From the NCBI GenBank assembly GCA_030770545.1, contig CM061102.1, positions 10,405,501 through 10,469,500 of the forward strand: a DNA stretch of 64,000 bases, read 5' to 3'. Below, one piece after another: positions 46,097-60,703 of the stretch (position 1 is its first letter; every line of letters begins with the position of its first letter). The stretch is from Macropodus opercularis (lineage: Eukaryota > Chordata > Actinopteri > Anabantiformes > Osphronemidae). The notes beneath the pieces were generated by a model. It made no database searches, was not told the DNA's origin, and was given only the letters and a program-made list of their open reading frames with translations. Position numbers and translations under genes: made by a program.

Positions 46097-49000
46097 TGGA
46101 GGCTGTAAATTGATGCAGCAAAGTTGAATGCCCCCAAATTCAGCGAATAATCATACACTTAGAAATTTATCACCGGCATGTACAAAGAGTGTGTAGTGTA
46201 CTAAGACTTTGAATAAATGCTGGGGGTTATCTGTGTCGCTGCAGCCTCCTGCAGAATCATAAACATGTGACTCTAATGCTTTGACAACCTGGTCTGTATT
46301 ACTACTGATTAAAACTAGATTAAATTAGAGGGTCCTGCTGCTGAGCACCTCCTATCTGAACGCCACATACATCCATGCATGCTTGTCTGCGCGGTCGCCG
46401 GCACCACACACCTGCAGCAACGGCCGCTCCTCTAAAACTTCCCCCGCTGAATCGGTTATCCTGCCCTAATTATGCACGATCAAACCTTCATCTCTCCAAT
46501 CAGGAGTAAGTCTACAGAAAGCTCCTGCTCTGCATGTCTATCTGTGTGCCCTCGCCTCCAAGCGCCATCCTCTTGTAATGCAGAGAGGCAGACAGAGGCA
46601 GTCCGAACACCCACGGCACAGTTAGAGGCCTTTGATCAGTATTTCTGCCTGCTATTACTAGAGATCCAGAGCCCCGGGCATTAATCCCCTGTTTAATACA
46701 GTTAACGCCATGAACTCTGTAACAGCACAGGGCACGTATAGCCGAGGAAAGAGAACAGGGAAAAAACTAATTCGGGAATGGACCGGCTCAAAACCGGGTC
46801 ACAACTACTGTACAGTACACAGTGCTTTTGTCGATTTAGCTCCAGATCTTTGGCTTTTAAACGCTGTTACTTATTAGTTTAGACAACATTGGAAATGACA
46901 TCTCATTACAGATCGCTGAGAAATGTCTCCTAGGAATTTTTAATTCCAGAATGACACAGGACCAGTGTGAATGTACATTGTAATTAGATTTCAGAGTGAT
47001 TGTTGTTTTTATCAATTCACGGTGCCACGGGGAGTTTGTACTGTACTTATCGCTTCAGAACCACTCGTTTGGACATTTTTGTCAAAAGATTTAAAGTTGG
47101 AAGTAGGACAGTTACAAAAAGAAAAGGGGAGAAAATTGTTATGTTATTTAACGCATGTTATTTACTATGATATTTAATACATATACACTGTACCTACAGT
47201 AGTGCCAGAGTCTGACTCTGCTCACCTGGTGATGGTAAGTGGACAAACCTCAGCAACAAGGTAATATCACATTATAATTGAAGTTAGTGTCTTGGTAATT
47301 TGCAATCACTGCCTGATATTAGCTTGCTACACTGACTACGTTTAGATTGGTTACACACATCTTCAGTGTAAATAAACTGCTTAATGGTAATATTAGACTA
47401 AATTCAACAATAAACAGCTACAGCATAGTGATATATGCAGGTAGATTTACAGATAATCCATATGACACAAATAAATTAGGTACAAAGTAATAATTTAGTA
47501 TTTACTGCACTATACTGCGCTTTATTAAATTGTTTACAATAAGCAACAATATGCCTCCTGCATTTTCCTCAGACCACTTGGGCTGAGCTTGTACGTGAGG
47601 AGTAGTTTGCCTGTGCTTCTATGTAGGTCACTTATCAGAGCCAGCCATCAATTTCTACTGTCCTACTTAAAAATACACCCCGTGTCCCATCAAACACGCA
47701 CAGACACGAGCACGCACGACTGCAGCCCCGACTCAAATCTCACCTGTGTTTAAGCTGTAATCACCAGCAACAGCTGAAGCTTCAGAAATACGTACAGCGT
47801 ACCTTACACCGTCCAGGGCCACAACTCTATGGTCAACACTAATGTGCACGGTCAATTGTCACTGTTTAACAATTCGAATTATCATTCAGAAAGTGACTCA
47901 TGTAAAGGTACAGGGTTTATAATCAACCAGGACTTCGCTGAAAACAACAGCACTGTGCAATATACAGAGGATGCGGCACGTGGGTCACGGGGACCTCCAC
48001 AGGTGGGCTATCCAGAAGCTGAGCGTGTTCAAACGTGACTGTGATTTGTGCCATCAGACGGATGAATCATGCAGGTCCTGTGTGTCCTGTGTTTCTCTCT
48101 TATGTTAAAATGCAGAACTGAATGTACAGTAAAGGCACAAATACTGATATTCTAGCGTAGTAGGCGACATTTTTATATTTGACACATTATTTGAGTGAGT
48201 ATTTATTTGAGTTTAACTTCTAATGTATCTGACTGTGTAAATGGCCTCATAACCAGCTGCTGAAGTCCAACATCTCCGGCCTGACTGATGTGCGTGGAGG
48301 TTTGTCTCCCACCAGCCCGGTGTCATCTGCGTGCGATTTAATCAAAGCAAACACGGCGGACAGCCATGCATAATGGCAGCACGCTCTGATGCAACACTTC
48401 TCAAATCAAAGGCTGCATGTGTCCTGCTGCTTCCAGGCGGCTGCAGGGATTTAATCAACTAGAGAAGAAGGTTTGTATACTGTATGAATCAGCAGCTAGC
48501 AGTGACTGTATATCACGGCTGCTTTCTCAGCATTCCTCTGTTAAACACATTAACCCACGTATAAACATCCACCAGCTGGGATCTAATTCTCTTTATTTAG
48601 ATTTAAGTGTCATCCGACGTCACTGTGTTTTTGCTGATAACACATAAACCACCAATCATGTTAAAAACTTCTGCTTCCATTGCTAATGCACATGAAAATG
48701 AAAGTAGGTATGTAGCTAGGCAACCACCCTCTGTACACACTGTACAGTACAATGAATAAAATGCGTAATCAATTGACTATTAGTGTACTGTAAGTGTTAC
48801 GACCACGTCCTAGTACGTTGAGTAACATTTCTAGACACCTATGTAACTTCCCAAGCGCGGAGACATACCACTCTCAATTGTATTTGCAATTTTTGTCATG
48901 CATTGCTGTGATTAGTTTTTTTTTTTAAATTAATGAGGTGAGTAGCATCCCTGGCTTAGAGGTTAATGATTAATCAAAATATTCCCATATTCCACTTCAC

Positions 49001-50130
49001 TCAACCTTTTCACTCATACACTGGGCCTTTGGGAACAAAATACTCTTGAATGCACTGTTTCTGTCCTTGCACTTTCCACTGGTGATTAAACCAGTAGCAG
49101 CCTGTAGTTTTTACACCTGTGACAATATGCTCATGCATTTTATGTAGCCTAGAAATGTCAAGTAATGGTGCCTGCATTTCACAGTCTGATTGGCCAGCAG
49201 GCCTGTGGAAGCAATGCAAGGTTTAACAGTTGCTCTCTACCAGGATAAATACAGTAACTATTTTTAAGTCTGTGGCAATTAGGTCACAAGAATCTTGGGC
49301 TGGTTCCCAATAATCTCATCCCCTTTTGGCGAAGGGAAAACTCTCTCCATCTCTGGCTCTCAGTGTGCACTTAGTATTTTAGTTTTCCTGTTTATAATAT
49401 CTAGAAACCTTACATTAACGTGTATGGATAACAAGCTCTGCTCCAGTCTAGAATAAAACGAAAATTTATCTTTTGCGTCTTTTGCTTTTACAGGTACGCT
49501 TCTTATAAGGCTGGTCTGATCTGGCATTGAGTAGGGTCCACTGCTACTGCGTGCAAACACACAGGAATGGCTGCACGTTGGACTCTTTAGTTTTCTAAGT
49601 TAGAAATATAATATTCTCATCTTTGCCCAATTTGTCAATGTGGCTGCAATCAAATTTAGTTTGGGAAAGTTGCTATGAAACTAATCTAATAAATGAAAGG
49701 ACCATTAGCCATGATAAGGTGATAAAAAAATGAATGGTTTCTCTTCTGGACTAATCCAATTTTGCTGGGCAAAATCCATAGCACAAACACACAACCCGCC
49801 TCCCACACACCCACACAAACAAACAATGACCAAGTGAGGACAAATCAGACGGAACCACAGAGAGAGTGACACAGCTCCTCTGCTGTAGCCAGTGTTATCC
49901 CCACATCTCTTCATGGTGTCACAGTACTTGCCTGAAGACATATTGCATCTGTGTGGAGCCACACAGAGACGCATCTAATATGGTGAAATACACACTGTGT
50001 AAGTAACTGCAGATGAAGAGGCCAGAGAGCAATGCAAACAACGCAAGGTAAACACTGCTGAGGGTAAGACATCGAGCCAGAAAGACGAGCTGTTAGAACA
50101 TGAGTTGTGAAACTGTGCAAAACCAAATAC

Positions 50131-50150
50131 GAATAATAATAATAATAATT
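50131..50150. repeat. AAT trinucleotide microsatellite
   Basis: About six AAT units in the long intron. Confidence 0.85.
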
Positions 50151-51360
50151 GCTCATATGGATAGAATTGCTGTAGTACAAATGGAGTATGGGTGTAATGA
50201 GAACCAGCGGTTTTAACCACACTGGGATTCTTCATTCAAGAATGTCAGACTCTTTTGTGCAGAGCAATAGTCCGAGCTTAATAGATGTCTCAATTTCTAT
50301 CACATACAGTAGCAACCAGTGCAGGGAGGAGGCGGTGGGAAGTGAGGGCAGGAGCCTTTCCAAAAGGCTTTCAGGCTCCGTGATGAATTTCTTCTGAGGT
50401 GTGAAGCAACGAGGGACTCGAAATGAATAAAACTGATACGCACCTTTTGTGTTCTCTGACCTATTGATAGAGATATCAGTTTCATTAAACTTAATTAGCA
50501 TTTCTCCATCCAGACAGAAATGGAGGGGAAGAAGAAAAAGAAGAGGGGAATAATAGGACGAGCGTGGAAAAGCAGAGCACTCACGAGTTTCTAGATGGGG
50601 AAATTGTTCTTGGTCTGAATTTAAAAAAAGAAGCTGACAGGATGTTGATGCCAGCACCTCCCTCCAGAACCTCGACGGGGGAATTCACTCAGGAACTAAA
50701 AGCATTTAATCAAAATAATCCTCTGCAAACAACAAGGCTTTAAAGCACTGAATTACACGCAAAGAGGTTGCAAAGTAAAACTGATTTAAGTGAATTAGGC
50801 CTCTCGTTGCCTGCATGGCCAGATTGTTATTAATATTTAAACATGGGGTATATTTAAAGGCGTGACACAGGAGCAGTTCATCTGAAATGAAGAACACTGA
50901 TGATGCCACTTTGCAGAGGCCCATTACCATTTAGGAGAGATTGCTTTCATTGAGTGAGCCAAATGCTTAGAGGCGGAACTGCCACTTGTGTTTACTTTAC
51001 AGATGCTGTTATGGTGTTACGGGGGAGAGGAGTGCTGCTCTTCAAGACAGACTTGCCTTTCCTCCACATGTGCACACCGAGAAACGCACACCAAGCTCAA
51101 ACCATGACGTCGCGCGCTCATCAAGAAATGCACTATGATATCGTTCTGATACTACTGACCCTTGTAATCAAGACAGCCTTCACTGATTCACCAACAGCCC
51201 TCTTTCATCACATGCCTCGCACACAGCGGAATAAAATTAGAGCTGCTGGCTGCAGCGCACTTCAACTGCAGACTGAATCCGTTCACAACATCCAGGCTGC
51301 GTTTAATTGCTTACTTGCACTATAATTGGGTATATAATCAAACGATAAAGTGAACACAGT

Positions 51361-51500
51361 GCAGCGTCTTCATAACCGCCGAATATCCTTTCATCAATGC
51401 CTCTGGGCAGTGATTAGCATAAATGAGAGCGCTCCATAGATGGCCATAACTGCAGCTTATTCATGCCTTTGTTGACGGTATTCAAGGCATTGATTTGTGT
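51361..51500. promoter_or_regulatory. Candidate conserved non-coding element
   Basis: Dense in developmental-factor-like cores: ATTAGCATAAATGA, TTATTCATG and CCTTTGTT (SOX-like, 51466-51473), with normal complexity and no repeat character. The call rests on appearance only. Confidence 0.22.
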
Positions 51501-52430
51501 TTGTCTTTTATGTTAGTTCTACCAAAGAACCACCTGAGGACGGCTTGTTTATGATTCTTGGTGGTCACCACTGTCCAGAGCTCTGTGTACCGTAAATGGA
51601 CGGGCTGCAGCTGAGGTGAACCGCTCAGAAGCTGCACCACAGAGACTCTAGTCTTGGTTACTGAATTAATGTCCGTTATGATTTTATTTAAACATACTGT
51701 AGGTTCTGTTTTCCATGAATTCTCATTGAAAGGGGCAACAGGAAGCCTGTTGGTTCATATTTATTACGGCATGTCCTGAAGCACATCTAGCAGGATTTCC
51801 AGATTTGGTCATCAGGTTGGTGCTTATCACTGCACAGTGAAATGCCAAAAGTGCATTGATAACTGTCAGCCTGAAGAACAAATCAATACCCTTGTGCACC
51901 TGCTCCAGAGGCTGACACATCCTGACTACTGTACCATGACCAGCTCTGCTTGAAAGCGTAGTAATAGTTTTTGGGTTAACCTTTACCTGTCACAACGGTC
52001 TGATCGGCAGAAGTTTGGGTTCGTGTTACTTTATTTGTAGCCATAGGAAAATATTACAATACTCCCCAATCATGCAAAATGAAAGCAAAGCAAATGACCG
52101 ACAACCTCAAAATACAAATGCCACAGAACGTTCTTCCCCATAACGGTGGTCAGAATTATTAAAATTATTTCCACACTCACTTACGTCCTCTGGGTTAACC
52201 GCACACACACAGACATTAAGCCACGTTCTGGCTACACTTATGGAAGTGAAAAGACTTTGCATCTCTGTTTAGTTTCTCTCTTCCCCCTCTCTGAATTTTC
52301 CTTTTAACTCAGCCTCTTTGCAGAAGGGGAGCTCATTTCAATCTCAAAGCTGACATCTGTGGAAGCAATGCAAGCTCCAAATAAGTGGATTTAATCCTGT
52401 GCAACAAGGCTGGAGCACAGGAAGTATTCA

Positions 52431-52522
52431 AACGAGAAGCTGGGAGAGAGGGAGCAAGGTAAAGAAGAAAAGAAAGCAAGAGAGGAAAAAGAAAAGGAAA
52501 GGTGAGAGAGAAGGATAAAGGA
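52431..52522 (+). repeat. Polypurine tract
   Basis: About 90 bases, almost all A/G. In the transcript it is a polypyrimidine tract ending in CUCUCUCCCAG, which resembles a strong 3' splice site. No convincing downstream exon follows. Confidence 0.75.
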
Positions 52523-55500
52523 TTTGCGCGACCTCCGCTCATATCTTTCAATCTGCAGCAGCACCACTGTTAGCTCATACAGGAGAAGGAAGGGGCAGAA
52601 GAGCAGCTTTAACAGATGTTTATTCATGCAGTGAAGCAGCTGAGCTATTGGAGAGGGCTTCAAAGCAGAGGATGGCTCCATGTCCTGCATGGCCTTCTCC
52701 TCTGGCCAGGCTTTCTGTATTTGGCCTTTGAGTAAGGGGCTGATCAATCCCTCAGCAGGCTGCCAGGCTCTGGACCCCCCATTACCAAGAGGCTGCTCTT
52801 TGAACAAATCCCGCCAGGGGTCACTCTCCCTGTGCTTCATCATCTTAAAGGTCAGACGCAACAAATGGCACAGAAGACAGTTCTGTCCCTGGCACTAAAC
52901 CCGCAGCTGACCACTACGAGCGTCTGCAGGCAGCTTCCAGAGTGTGCCGGTGCTGTCAGAGTTGGTCATCCACTGAAAGCCGCATACATTCTAAAGACAT
53001 TTACATAAGATGGTAAAAGAATATGCAAATGTGTGCATGAATACATGAACTATTGTTACACATTATTCCCAAAAGGGCATAAAAAGATGACATAATATTC
53101 GTATAAAAGCGGATATTTAAATGTCCGGGTCTCAGATGACGACCGAGTGAGGGGTCTATACAAACAAAGAAAGGCCAAAAAAGTAAAATAATAATCACAA
53201 AAATATACAAAACAAAAACACAGACAGGAAGTAGGGGAATTTGCACCTTGACCTGCTGGGACGCTTTCAACAGAAATGGCTGAATTCAACAGCAGATTAA
53301 ATCAGACAACAGGGAGGCTAATTTATAAGGAAGAGGAAATTACAAATAAAGTCCTGTCTCCTCTAATAATAGCTTCTCTGCAGTGGAGCTAAATCATCCA
53401 CCATTTATATTTGGGATTTTCATGTGCATCCATGACATTAGAAGTGTAGTTAGCGGGGTTTAATGCATAAGTTGGGATCTATCGTGTACATATGATACGT
53501 CTAAAGTCTCCTGCCTCCACACACATACAGAAGACTGTCTGAAAAAACAACATGTAAAGCAAGAAAGCTAAGCTGCAGGGAAAGACGGAAAATTACGAGA
53601 CTCTTCATCTGGACTTGCACCTGCACCTTTTCAGTAAAGTCTGCTTAACATGACAGCTATTCAATTTGATGAAATGATCAAGCCCACCTGATCTCTGCCA
53701 CTCAAAGCAGACATCAGGTGTGCACATTTACATACTTAAGCCATGAAGTTGTTCCCTCGAGAAACAAGAGGCACCAAATGGGCCTTTCAGTGTTGTAAAA
53801 AAAGAAATCTGCTAAATTATATACTGTGATATCCATTACTTTGGGCTAAATGTCTGATTACATATACTACATATAGATACAGTTTACTGGTGTGTCACAC
53901 TGTGTATATACATTGTATCAGACTGGCAAGTTACTATTAAACAGTTTTATTTAACATCAGATGCTGATGCTATTTGGTTCTAACCCAGTCGGTTCCACCC
54001 GTAGTAGTGTATCGAACCCAATATTATGTGCATTCAAGCATCAGACATATCAAAGAACCAAACATACTAATGCAAGTCAAAAGAAGATGACTGACTGGTA
54101 AAATATTGCCACTTTATTGCCACACAGATGCACCATGTGGCATCATAAAATACACATTTTGTGGCGTGTAAAATACCATAAAATCCCCTGTTTTATCATC
54201 TGCCAAGGAGAAACTCTGTTGGCACTGTGCTGCATGAGCTTTGACAAGTTTGGCCATTTAGAAGAGATGTGTGGTGATTATCTGGATAGGGCTACTCTGT
54301 CTGTCTAGCTGCCCCAATAAAACCACGATGCTACAATATTCGCCTCTGGCTCCAACATGTGAAAGTGCCTCTGAAACTGACTTCGCTTCTAACTGCTGCA
54401 CAGTAGACATCAGACAACTTACACCAAATGACATAAACCTGACTTTCAAATAACCAGGATTTCTCGTATTTTTAGCTAAGACTGAATTTTCGTCTTGGTG
54501 TGGATGTTGGCGACACGCGTTTGTGTTTCTTAGTATCTGTGGGAGAGTGTGCCTGCGAAATGGGCATGCATACAAGTGAACAAGACATCTCAAGATATGT
54601 AATATGACATAATGTCTCCCCTGCTCGAACCCCCAGCTGCTCGCCCACATGCCACAGATCCTGCACCATGTCTAAACAGATGCTCTATCAATAATGCCTG
54701 CTCCAGTGCCACACACCTCCCTGGTGGCCAAATTGGGAAGAGGAGAGTAGATGAGAGCGAGAGAGAGACGGACAGAGAAGGAGAGGGACTGAGGCAGTGT
54801 TTGAAGGGAGGACAAGAGGGAAGAAGAATGGGCAAAAGCCCAGGAGTTAGAGAGACTACTGGGAGATGGATTGGCCACGCCAGAAGAAGCCAAAGGACCA
54901 GTGAACCTGGGGATGAAGTGTTCTCCTCGTCCCATCTGCTCCAAAGAAGACCAGCACAAATACAATTGTACGCCATTTGTGTCTAGCTGTTTGATTTGTC
55001 TAACACTATGATGCTGTCTTATTAAGCACACACTGTACATACTTTCCCTGTGCTTTAGCCCGCACACACAAACACAATATTAAAGCGCAAAAAGGAATGC
55101 AACAAAACCTTGAGAGGTTTGAAGGACACAGATACAAATAAACAAACACACACAAACAGTCCAAGCTACTTGTTCAGCGAGTTAACATCACTCTGCCTTC
55201 TGAAGAGATAAGACAGCATAAGGTAGTCAGCAGTCTGCTGCAGATGTTCAGCGTGCACATAAAAATAAGCTACATGTTTTGGGTGCTTTGATATCGTCTT
55301 TGATATTGTTACGTCGCTTTTTAATAGGGAAAATAGAGGAAAATCAAAAAAAAAACAAAGAGGCTCGAAGCTGTAAAAGGCCGCAATCAAATGTTTATCA
55401 ATACACAGATTAATTATTCACTTGCCAGTGGAACTTTTCAGGTTTATGTTCACTGTCTGGGTTTGTTATGTCTCCCCAACCAATAGCCATGAGTGACATG

Positions 55501-58500
55501 AGAGACACAAAAGCAAATACAATAGTCCACAGCTAAAGTGAATTTATATTTATGAATTACACAAGTGAGAAAATGCACTCAACAAAACCCATTAACTGTT
55601 CGAAATTTTAGGGGATGTGAGGCTGGAAAAGACGAAGTCCTGGAGGAATTCTGTAGGTATGAAAAACCGCAATATCATTTTGAAATCTACCTTAACATAC
55701 CCATCAGGCATCTCCGATTGTGCGCGCGGCGGCTCAAGCCGTCCCGCATTAGGTGCACGTATTAGCTGTTGCACGAGCACCAAAACACATCAGTGCTCCT
55801 CGCACCGCCCCTGTTGTCATCATCCATCATAATCTAGCCCTGCCATCCAATCTCTGTCAAACCCGCTCTGGACAATTCACTTAGACAGTGTCAGTTGAAC
55901 TGTAATATTTTACCAGACACCATAATGAGGACTGGCCTCCAGACTCACAGCAGCAAACACATGGCTCCCCGCTCACGCCTTGGTTGTTGTATCCATGACT
56001 TTGCCACAGTCGTTCCAATTTTCCTATTGCTGCAGGCAATACTGCTATCCCAGTATGGTCGGCCTTTGCCAGCTGGGAACCAACCTGTCAGCCACTGCAA
56101 TATTTTCCTTTGTGCGCCAACATTACATCCACTGTTACTGTGAGTTTCCCCAGTAAAGAGTGATGCTACAGTGTTTTTTCTGTTGCAGGCTTCATTGGAT
56201 TAATTATACATAGAGAAAGTTTGAGCATTTTTTTCACACCTACTTTATTAATAGTATATGGAGGAAAGTAGGAAAACTTTACCCTTGTGAGGCTGGAGGT
56301 AAACATTTTCTGGCATTTTGCTTAAATAATGTTTGCCAGGTTTCCAATTACCTGCTCAGTGTTGCTTTGCTCCGGTGCTGAAGCGTTCGTTCTTGTGTTC
56401 GTTCCTCTGTGATGCATGTGCGCTGTATGTGCATGTGTGTGTCCTCCCTAAGTGCTGCCATCAACAACATTACCTTGGAGGACAAAGGAGGGCACAGACA
56501 CACACTCAGCCACACATGTCAAAACAGTAGCAGAAAATAGATCGAGTAGCAACACACACTATTTTAATTATCCTCTTGTCTAACCTGCCCTCCAATTACA
56601 AACAGGGATGTATAATAATCCATCTATTGATGCATGAAAGACAGGACAATAACACAGAAGCTGAACATGAGCAGCATGAAAGGTAGTTTAAAAAATGAGC
56701 CCAGAGAGGCTCAAACTGAGGTTAAGCTGAGGAAAACAAATGAAATATCTCGGTCAAATCCACGACACGCGCTCATTTCTTAACACTTCGACGTACTGCA
56801 CAGTGACACCGAGTATGATGTAGCTGAAAGACTGTTTACTGCCGTCAGAGACTTCAAGATAAAATACATGATTACATTTATGATGGTGCAGTTAAACAAT
56901 AAAGACACTGCAGTGTGCGCCGTATTCCACTGGGAGCCAGGCATAATGAATATACTCTGGCTAATTTATGCCGGCTAATTTGTCTGCATTTGGTAAATCT
57001 TTTTAAGATTGATTTTCTCAGCGAATACAAAGTCGGCTCAGCATTAAGTAAGCAGCAGTGAGGAGGCCTGCTTTTACATTACGCCGCTGTGAGTGCGAGG
57101 TTCTGCGTCAGTTCCCTTTTTCATACAGCGTCAGACATTAACGTATGTGTGAGAATTAACAGGCTGTGCTGCAGACGCCTGCCGCTCGTCTTCCTCCTGC
57201 TCGTGAGGACGCTGCTTCAACCTGCGGAGCACATGATTTTGTGCTTTACTGGAAGTGGCACAATGCAAGATGCCCACTTAGACATAAAAGTAGAAAGCAC
57301 TCATGGTAAAATTAACAGGGTCTGGTAAAGAACAAAGAAAATAGCCCATTAGGACATTTTGGACAATTTGCTGAGTGTAAGCACACAAATACACATACAA
57401 CACTTTTTGTTCGGGGATCTTCAAAGCTGTCAGTTCACATGTTATGTTGCTTGTCTGAGCCAGTTTCTATTCTCTGTAGGTGCAACACCAGGGCCCTGAC
57501 AGCTTACAAACAGCAAAAGTGCAGCATGAAAGCATCCACTAAGTGCAGCGGGTGACTGATGAGGAGCTAGCAAAGCAGTCATATCCACAGGTCAGATGAG
57601 CTCCAGTGGCACCAAGGACAATTTGACAGAATCTGACTCATGTCAGAAATATGCGGTTTGTCTTGTTCCTCCATCCGTACATTTCATCCTGGTCCTTATT
57701 ATTTTATGTGCAGGTAGCTCTGCTTCATGTTCGCGTGGACACATCAGTGACAACCTTACACGTAGACGGCAGCGTATGACCTCAGCACTCGCTGGGGAAT
57801 GTGACTGCTTCACTTGTCATCAGAATACTGGACATTTCCAACATGCTTTACATAAAACCGGTCGAATCGGGATCCAGCTCCGTTTTAAGTACCGCAGCGA
57901 TCCCAGTCTACATAAAAATGAATTCACTGTGAAATATACGCATTTTAAACACGGCAGATGCAAAGTGTAGTAGCACATCAGCTGCACAGTGTCGGCATCC
58001 TTGGATGGATTTGGAAAAGCAGCCGTACCCGCAATCTGCTGGTCCTTAACTAGATCTGTCCTTAACTCCATCTTAACAACAGTCCCTGTTCTCAGAACGC
58101 AGGTATGAGCTGCCACAAAGTCAAAGTGATTGTACTTAATGATCGGCTTCTTTACCGTGTAACTCCTTGCATGAGTCCATATGTGAGCTCACATATGCCC
58201 ACATCCACGTGTGAATACAAAGAAGACCGTGTGCCAGGTGAATGTTTGGGGCAGGAGAAGGCTGTGTAGGACGTCGTGGTCCTTCTCCATCCCTGCAGGC
58301 AGTAAAGCAGGCTGCATGCAGCCCTGTCTCCCAAGACAAGTTAATAAGATGGAGCAGTCCTCAGGGGGCAACAGCCGGCGAGCATTATCACTTTGAAGGC
58401 AGCAGGAAAAACTGACACATACCAGGAAGAAAAACTCCCCAAAAGAAGCTATTTAATTACCCCCTCTCACTAGCCACTGCTGCAGAAAAAGTTAATTTGA

Positions 58501-59399
58501 CAATTTGGAAGACAGGGATTGTTTCGAAATAAGGGATTTTCCCTCCCACTTGGTCCAATGAATCTCCTGCAATTATTATTTTTTGTGCTAGTCTATTCAC
58601 ACACACTTCTTCATTTGCATTTCTCCCCCCACTCTGTCTCGTTTCTCTGCTTCTCACACATGTATGATGAAGCAGTGTTCTTAAAGTGTGACAGCACCAG
58701 CAGGTTTGGGGCTACACATCACGCGTAAACTGCCCAAAGACCACTTCTAAAGACCTGTGGTGTGATGAATAAATCATGCCGCATAAAACCAAGGGGAGAG
58801 AAGCTCCTCTCCTGAGGGCCCACATTCACTTAGTGCTGTTAGACAAGTATCTCCCTGCAATCTAAATGAGCCACACGCGCCCAAATAAGACGTTAAGCAA
58901 ATAAGAGCAAAACTGTCACCTCCCTGAAAAAAACATTGATCATTACACAATTTGTTCGCTTTTATTACAGCCATTGTAATTAAAAATAATTGAGCAGTGA
59001 GGTGGGCAGGTGCTTCCATCGACAATTTTTTTCACCAATTAGCACTACAATAATATTGCGCTGGATATTGCAGATGATATTATTAGCATTTTGATGGAAC
59101 ACAAGTGCCTGCATGCCTGCATGCCAGAGAACTGTGGAATAGGAAAGTCTTTACTGAGCTCCACCAGGGAGGAGTCACTTCTGGTTTGACAAAAATAGGT
59201 TTCGAGACAGGCAGAGAGGCAATGTATCAGGGCAGGCTGCAATTGGTGCCTTAGCGATGTTTTAAAGCCATATATGCGGTTTTTAATCCAACTACTGGAG
59301 ATGTAGCATGAGGTTTAAATCAATGCACTCAGCGAGTCAAATATCTGCGGAGTCTCATCAATACGCACAAAAGGCACAAGGAGCAGAATCAGGTCAAAT

Positions 59400-59415
59400 G
59401 AAATAAATAAATAAA
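59400..59415. repeat. AAAT tetranucleotide repeat
   Basis: About four AAAT units. Confidence 0.75.
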
Positions 59416-60022
59416 GCAACCATCAGTTATCAGATATATTAAATCAGGCAACCAAAACCATGAATTCGTTTTTCTTTACCAAATTCACCTGCCACAGATT
59501 ATAACCAGAAATGACAGCTGAATGTAAATAATTTCACTCCTCACAAATCTGACAAATGTATTTTAACACCAGGATAAAACCGGTGTGTTCTCATCTCGCC
59601 GGCCCGCCTGTTGTCAGAGGCCTAACAAATTGGTTCTTCAACCACTTGGGAGTATGTGTGCAGCGTGTGATGGTTTTCCCTGCACAGAAGAATCTGAATC
59701 AAATTTGAAGCTCTGAATTTCTGTGATACATCTTACCAATTTTCTCTAACGCATCCTCGCTAGATCTTAGCGTCTGTCTGTGATGAGGATTATCTTACAA
59801 ATACCAGAGGGAAAAATAACTGACAATTGTTCTGGGTTAAATTACTTTTTCTCCCTGTGCTTGCTAGTCATGCAAAGTGAAAGTGCTGCGGATGCAGACT
59901 TGACCAGTTACAATTCCACCAAGAAGCTAAAATACTGATTTGCTGGTATTGATCACTCTGCAAGTTTAATTATTAATATCGTATTTGGTATTTAAGTGCT
60001 CGTAATTACAGAAAGACAAGAA

Positions 60023-60042
60023 ATTGATTGATTGATTGATTG
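60023..60042. repeat. ATTG tetranucleotide microsatellite
   Basis: Five ATTG units in tandem, perfect. Confidence 0.9.
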
Positions 60043-60317
60043 AAAAATACAACATTTTTTGTTCCACTTGCCAGAAGACTGTTACACTAAAATACCAGGG
60101 ATTTAAAATAAATAATAAACAATGTCATCAGGCCCAAAGTGTTATTTACTGCATTTCAACTGCTTTATCTGGATTTTTGCAGCTTATTATCTAACTGAAA
60201 GAGATAAGTCACAAAAACACATGACATACAGTATGTGATATTAGCTATTTGACAATTCTCATTATTATGATATACTATGATTTGGAAAAATAAATCATGA
60301 CTAAAATGCAGCAGGTT

Positions 60318-60620
60318 AATGTCAACGACAAACACAGAGAGACAGACATAGAGGGGGAGACTGAGACAGAGAGATCAGAGAGCTGGGGACAGGAGAACAG
60401 CGAACGATAAATGAATTCCCAAGCGAAAAGGAGGGACATGGAGAAATTACAGAACAAAAGAAGAAGACAGAAATGACATTTCTTAAGGGACTGCTGTGTG
60501 GCATTTGTAGGAAGAAAAATGAAATGTGAGGACCAGAGAGAGATGGAAGGCAGGAGAGGGCATGGGGAGAATGGAATGAGTAAGAACAAGAAACAAAAGA
60601 GAAAGTGTGTGAGAGATAAG
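60318..60620 (+). repeat. Long purine-rich low-complexity region
   Basis: About 300 bases dominated by GAGAGA/GGAA-type sequence on the plus strand. The minus-strand open frame across it is low-complexity Leu/Ser/Phe and not a gene. Confidence 0.65.
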
Positions 60621-60681
60621 GCTAATTTATGAGAAATGAGGCAGGAGTCGGCGAGGCTGGCTGCTGGACGGATGATGGATT

Positions 60682-60703
60682 GGGTGGGGATGGGGGCGGG
60701 GGG
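60682..60703 (+). other. G-quadruplex motif
   Basis: Runs of 3, 4, 5 and 6 G with loops T, AT and C on the plus strand, at the edge of a long purine-rich region. Confidence 0.8.

Noticed and set aside
50440..50520. Exon-like segment (GEMLIKFNETDISINRSEN, then GTGCGT)
   Set aside because: It has a possible donor but no matching acceptor, no Musashi similarity and no recognised family, so it was not called.
51723..51920. Minus-strand frame that briefly looked like a retroelement fragment
   Set aside because: No reverse-transcriptase or transposase motif could be identified, and the resemblance was only general.
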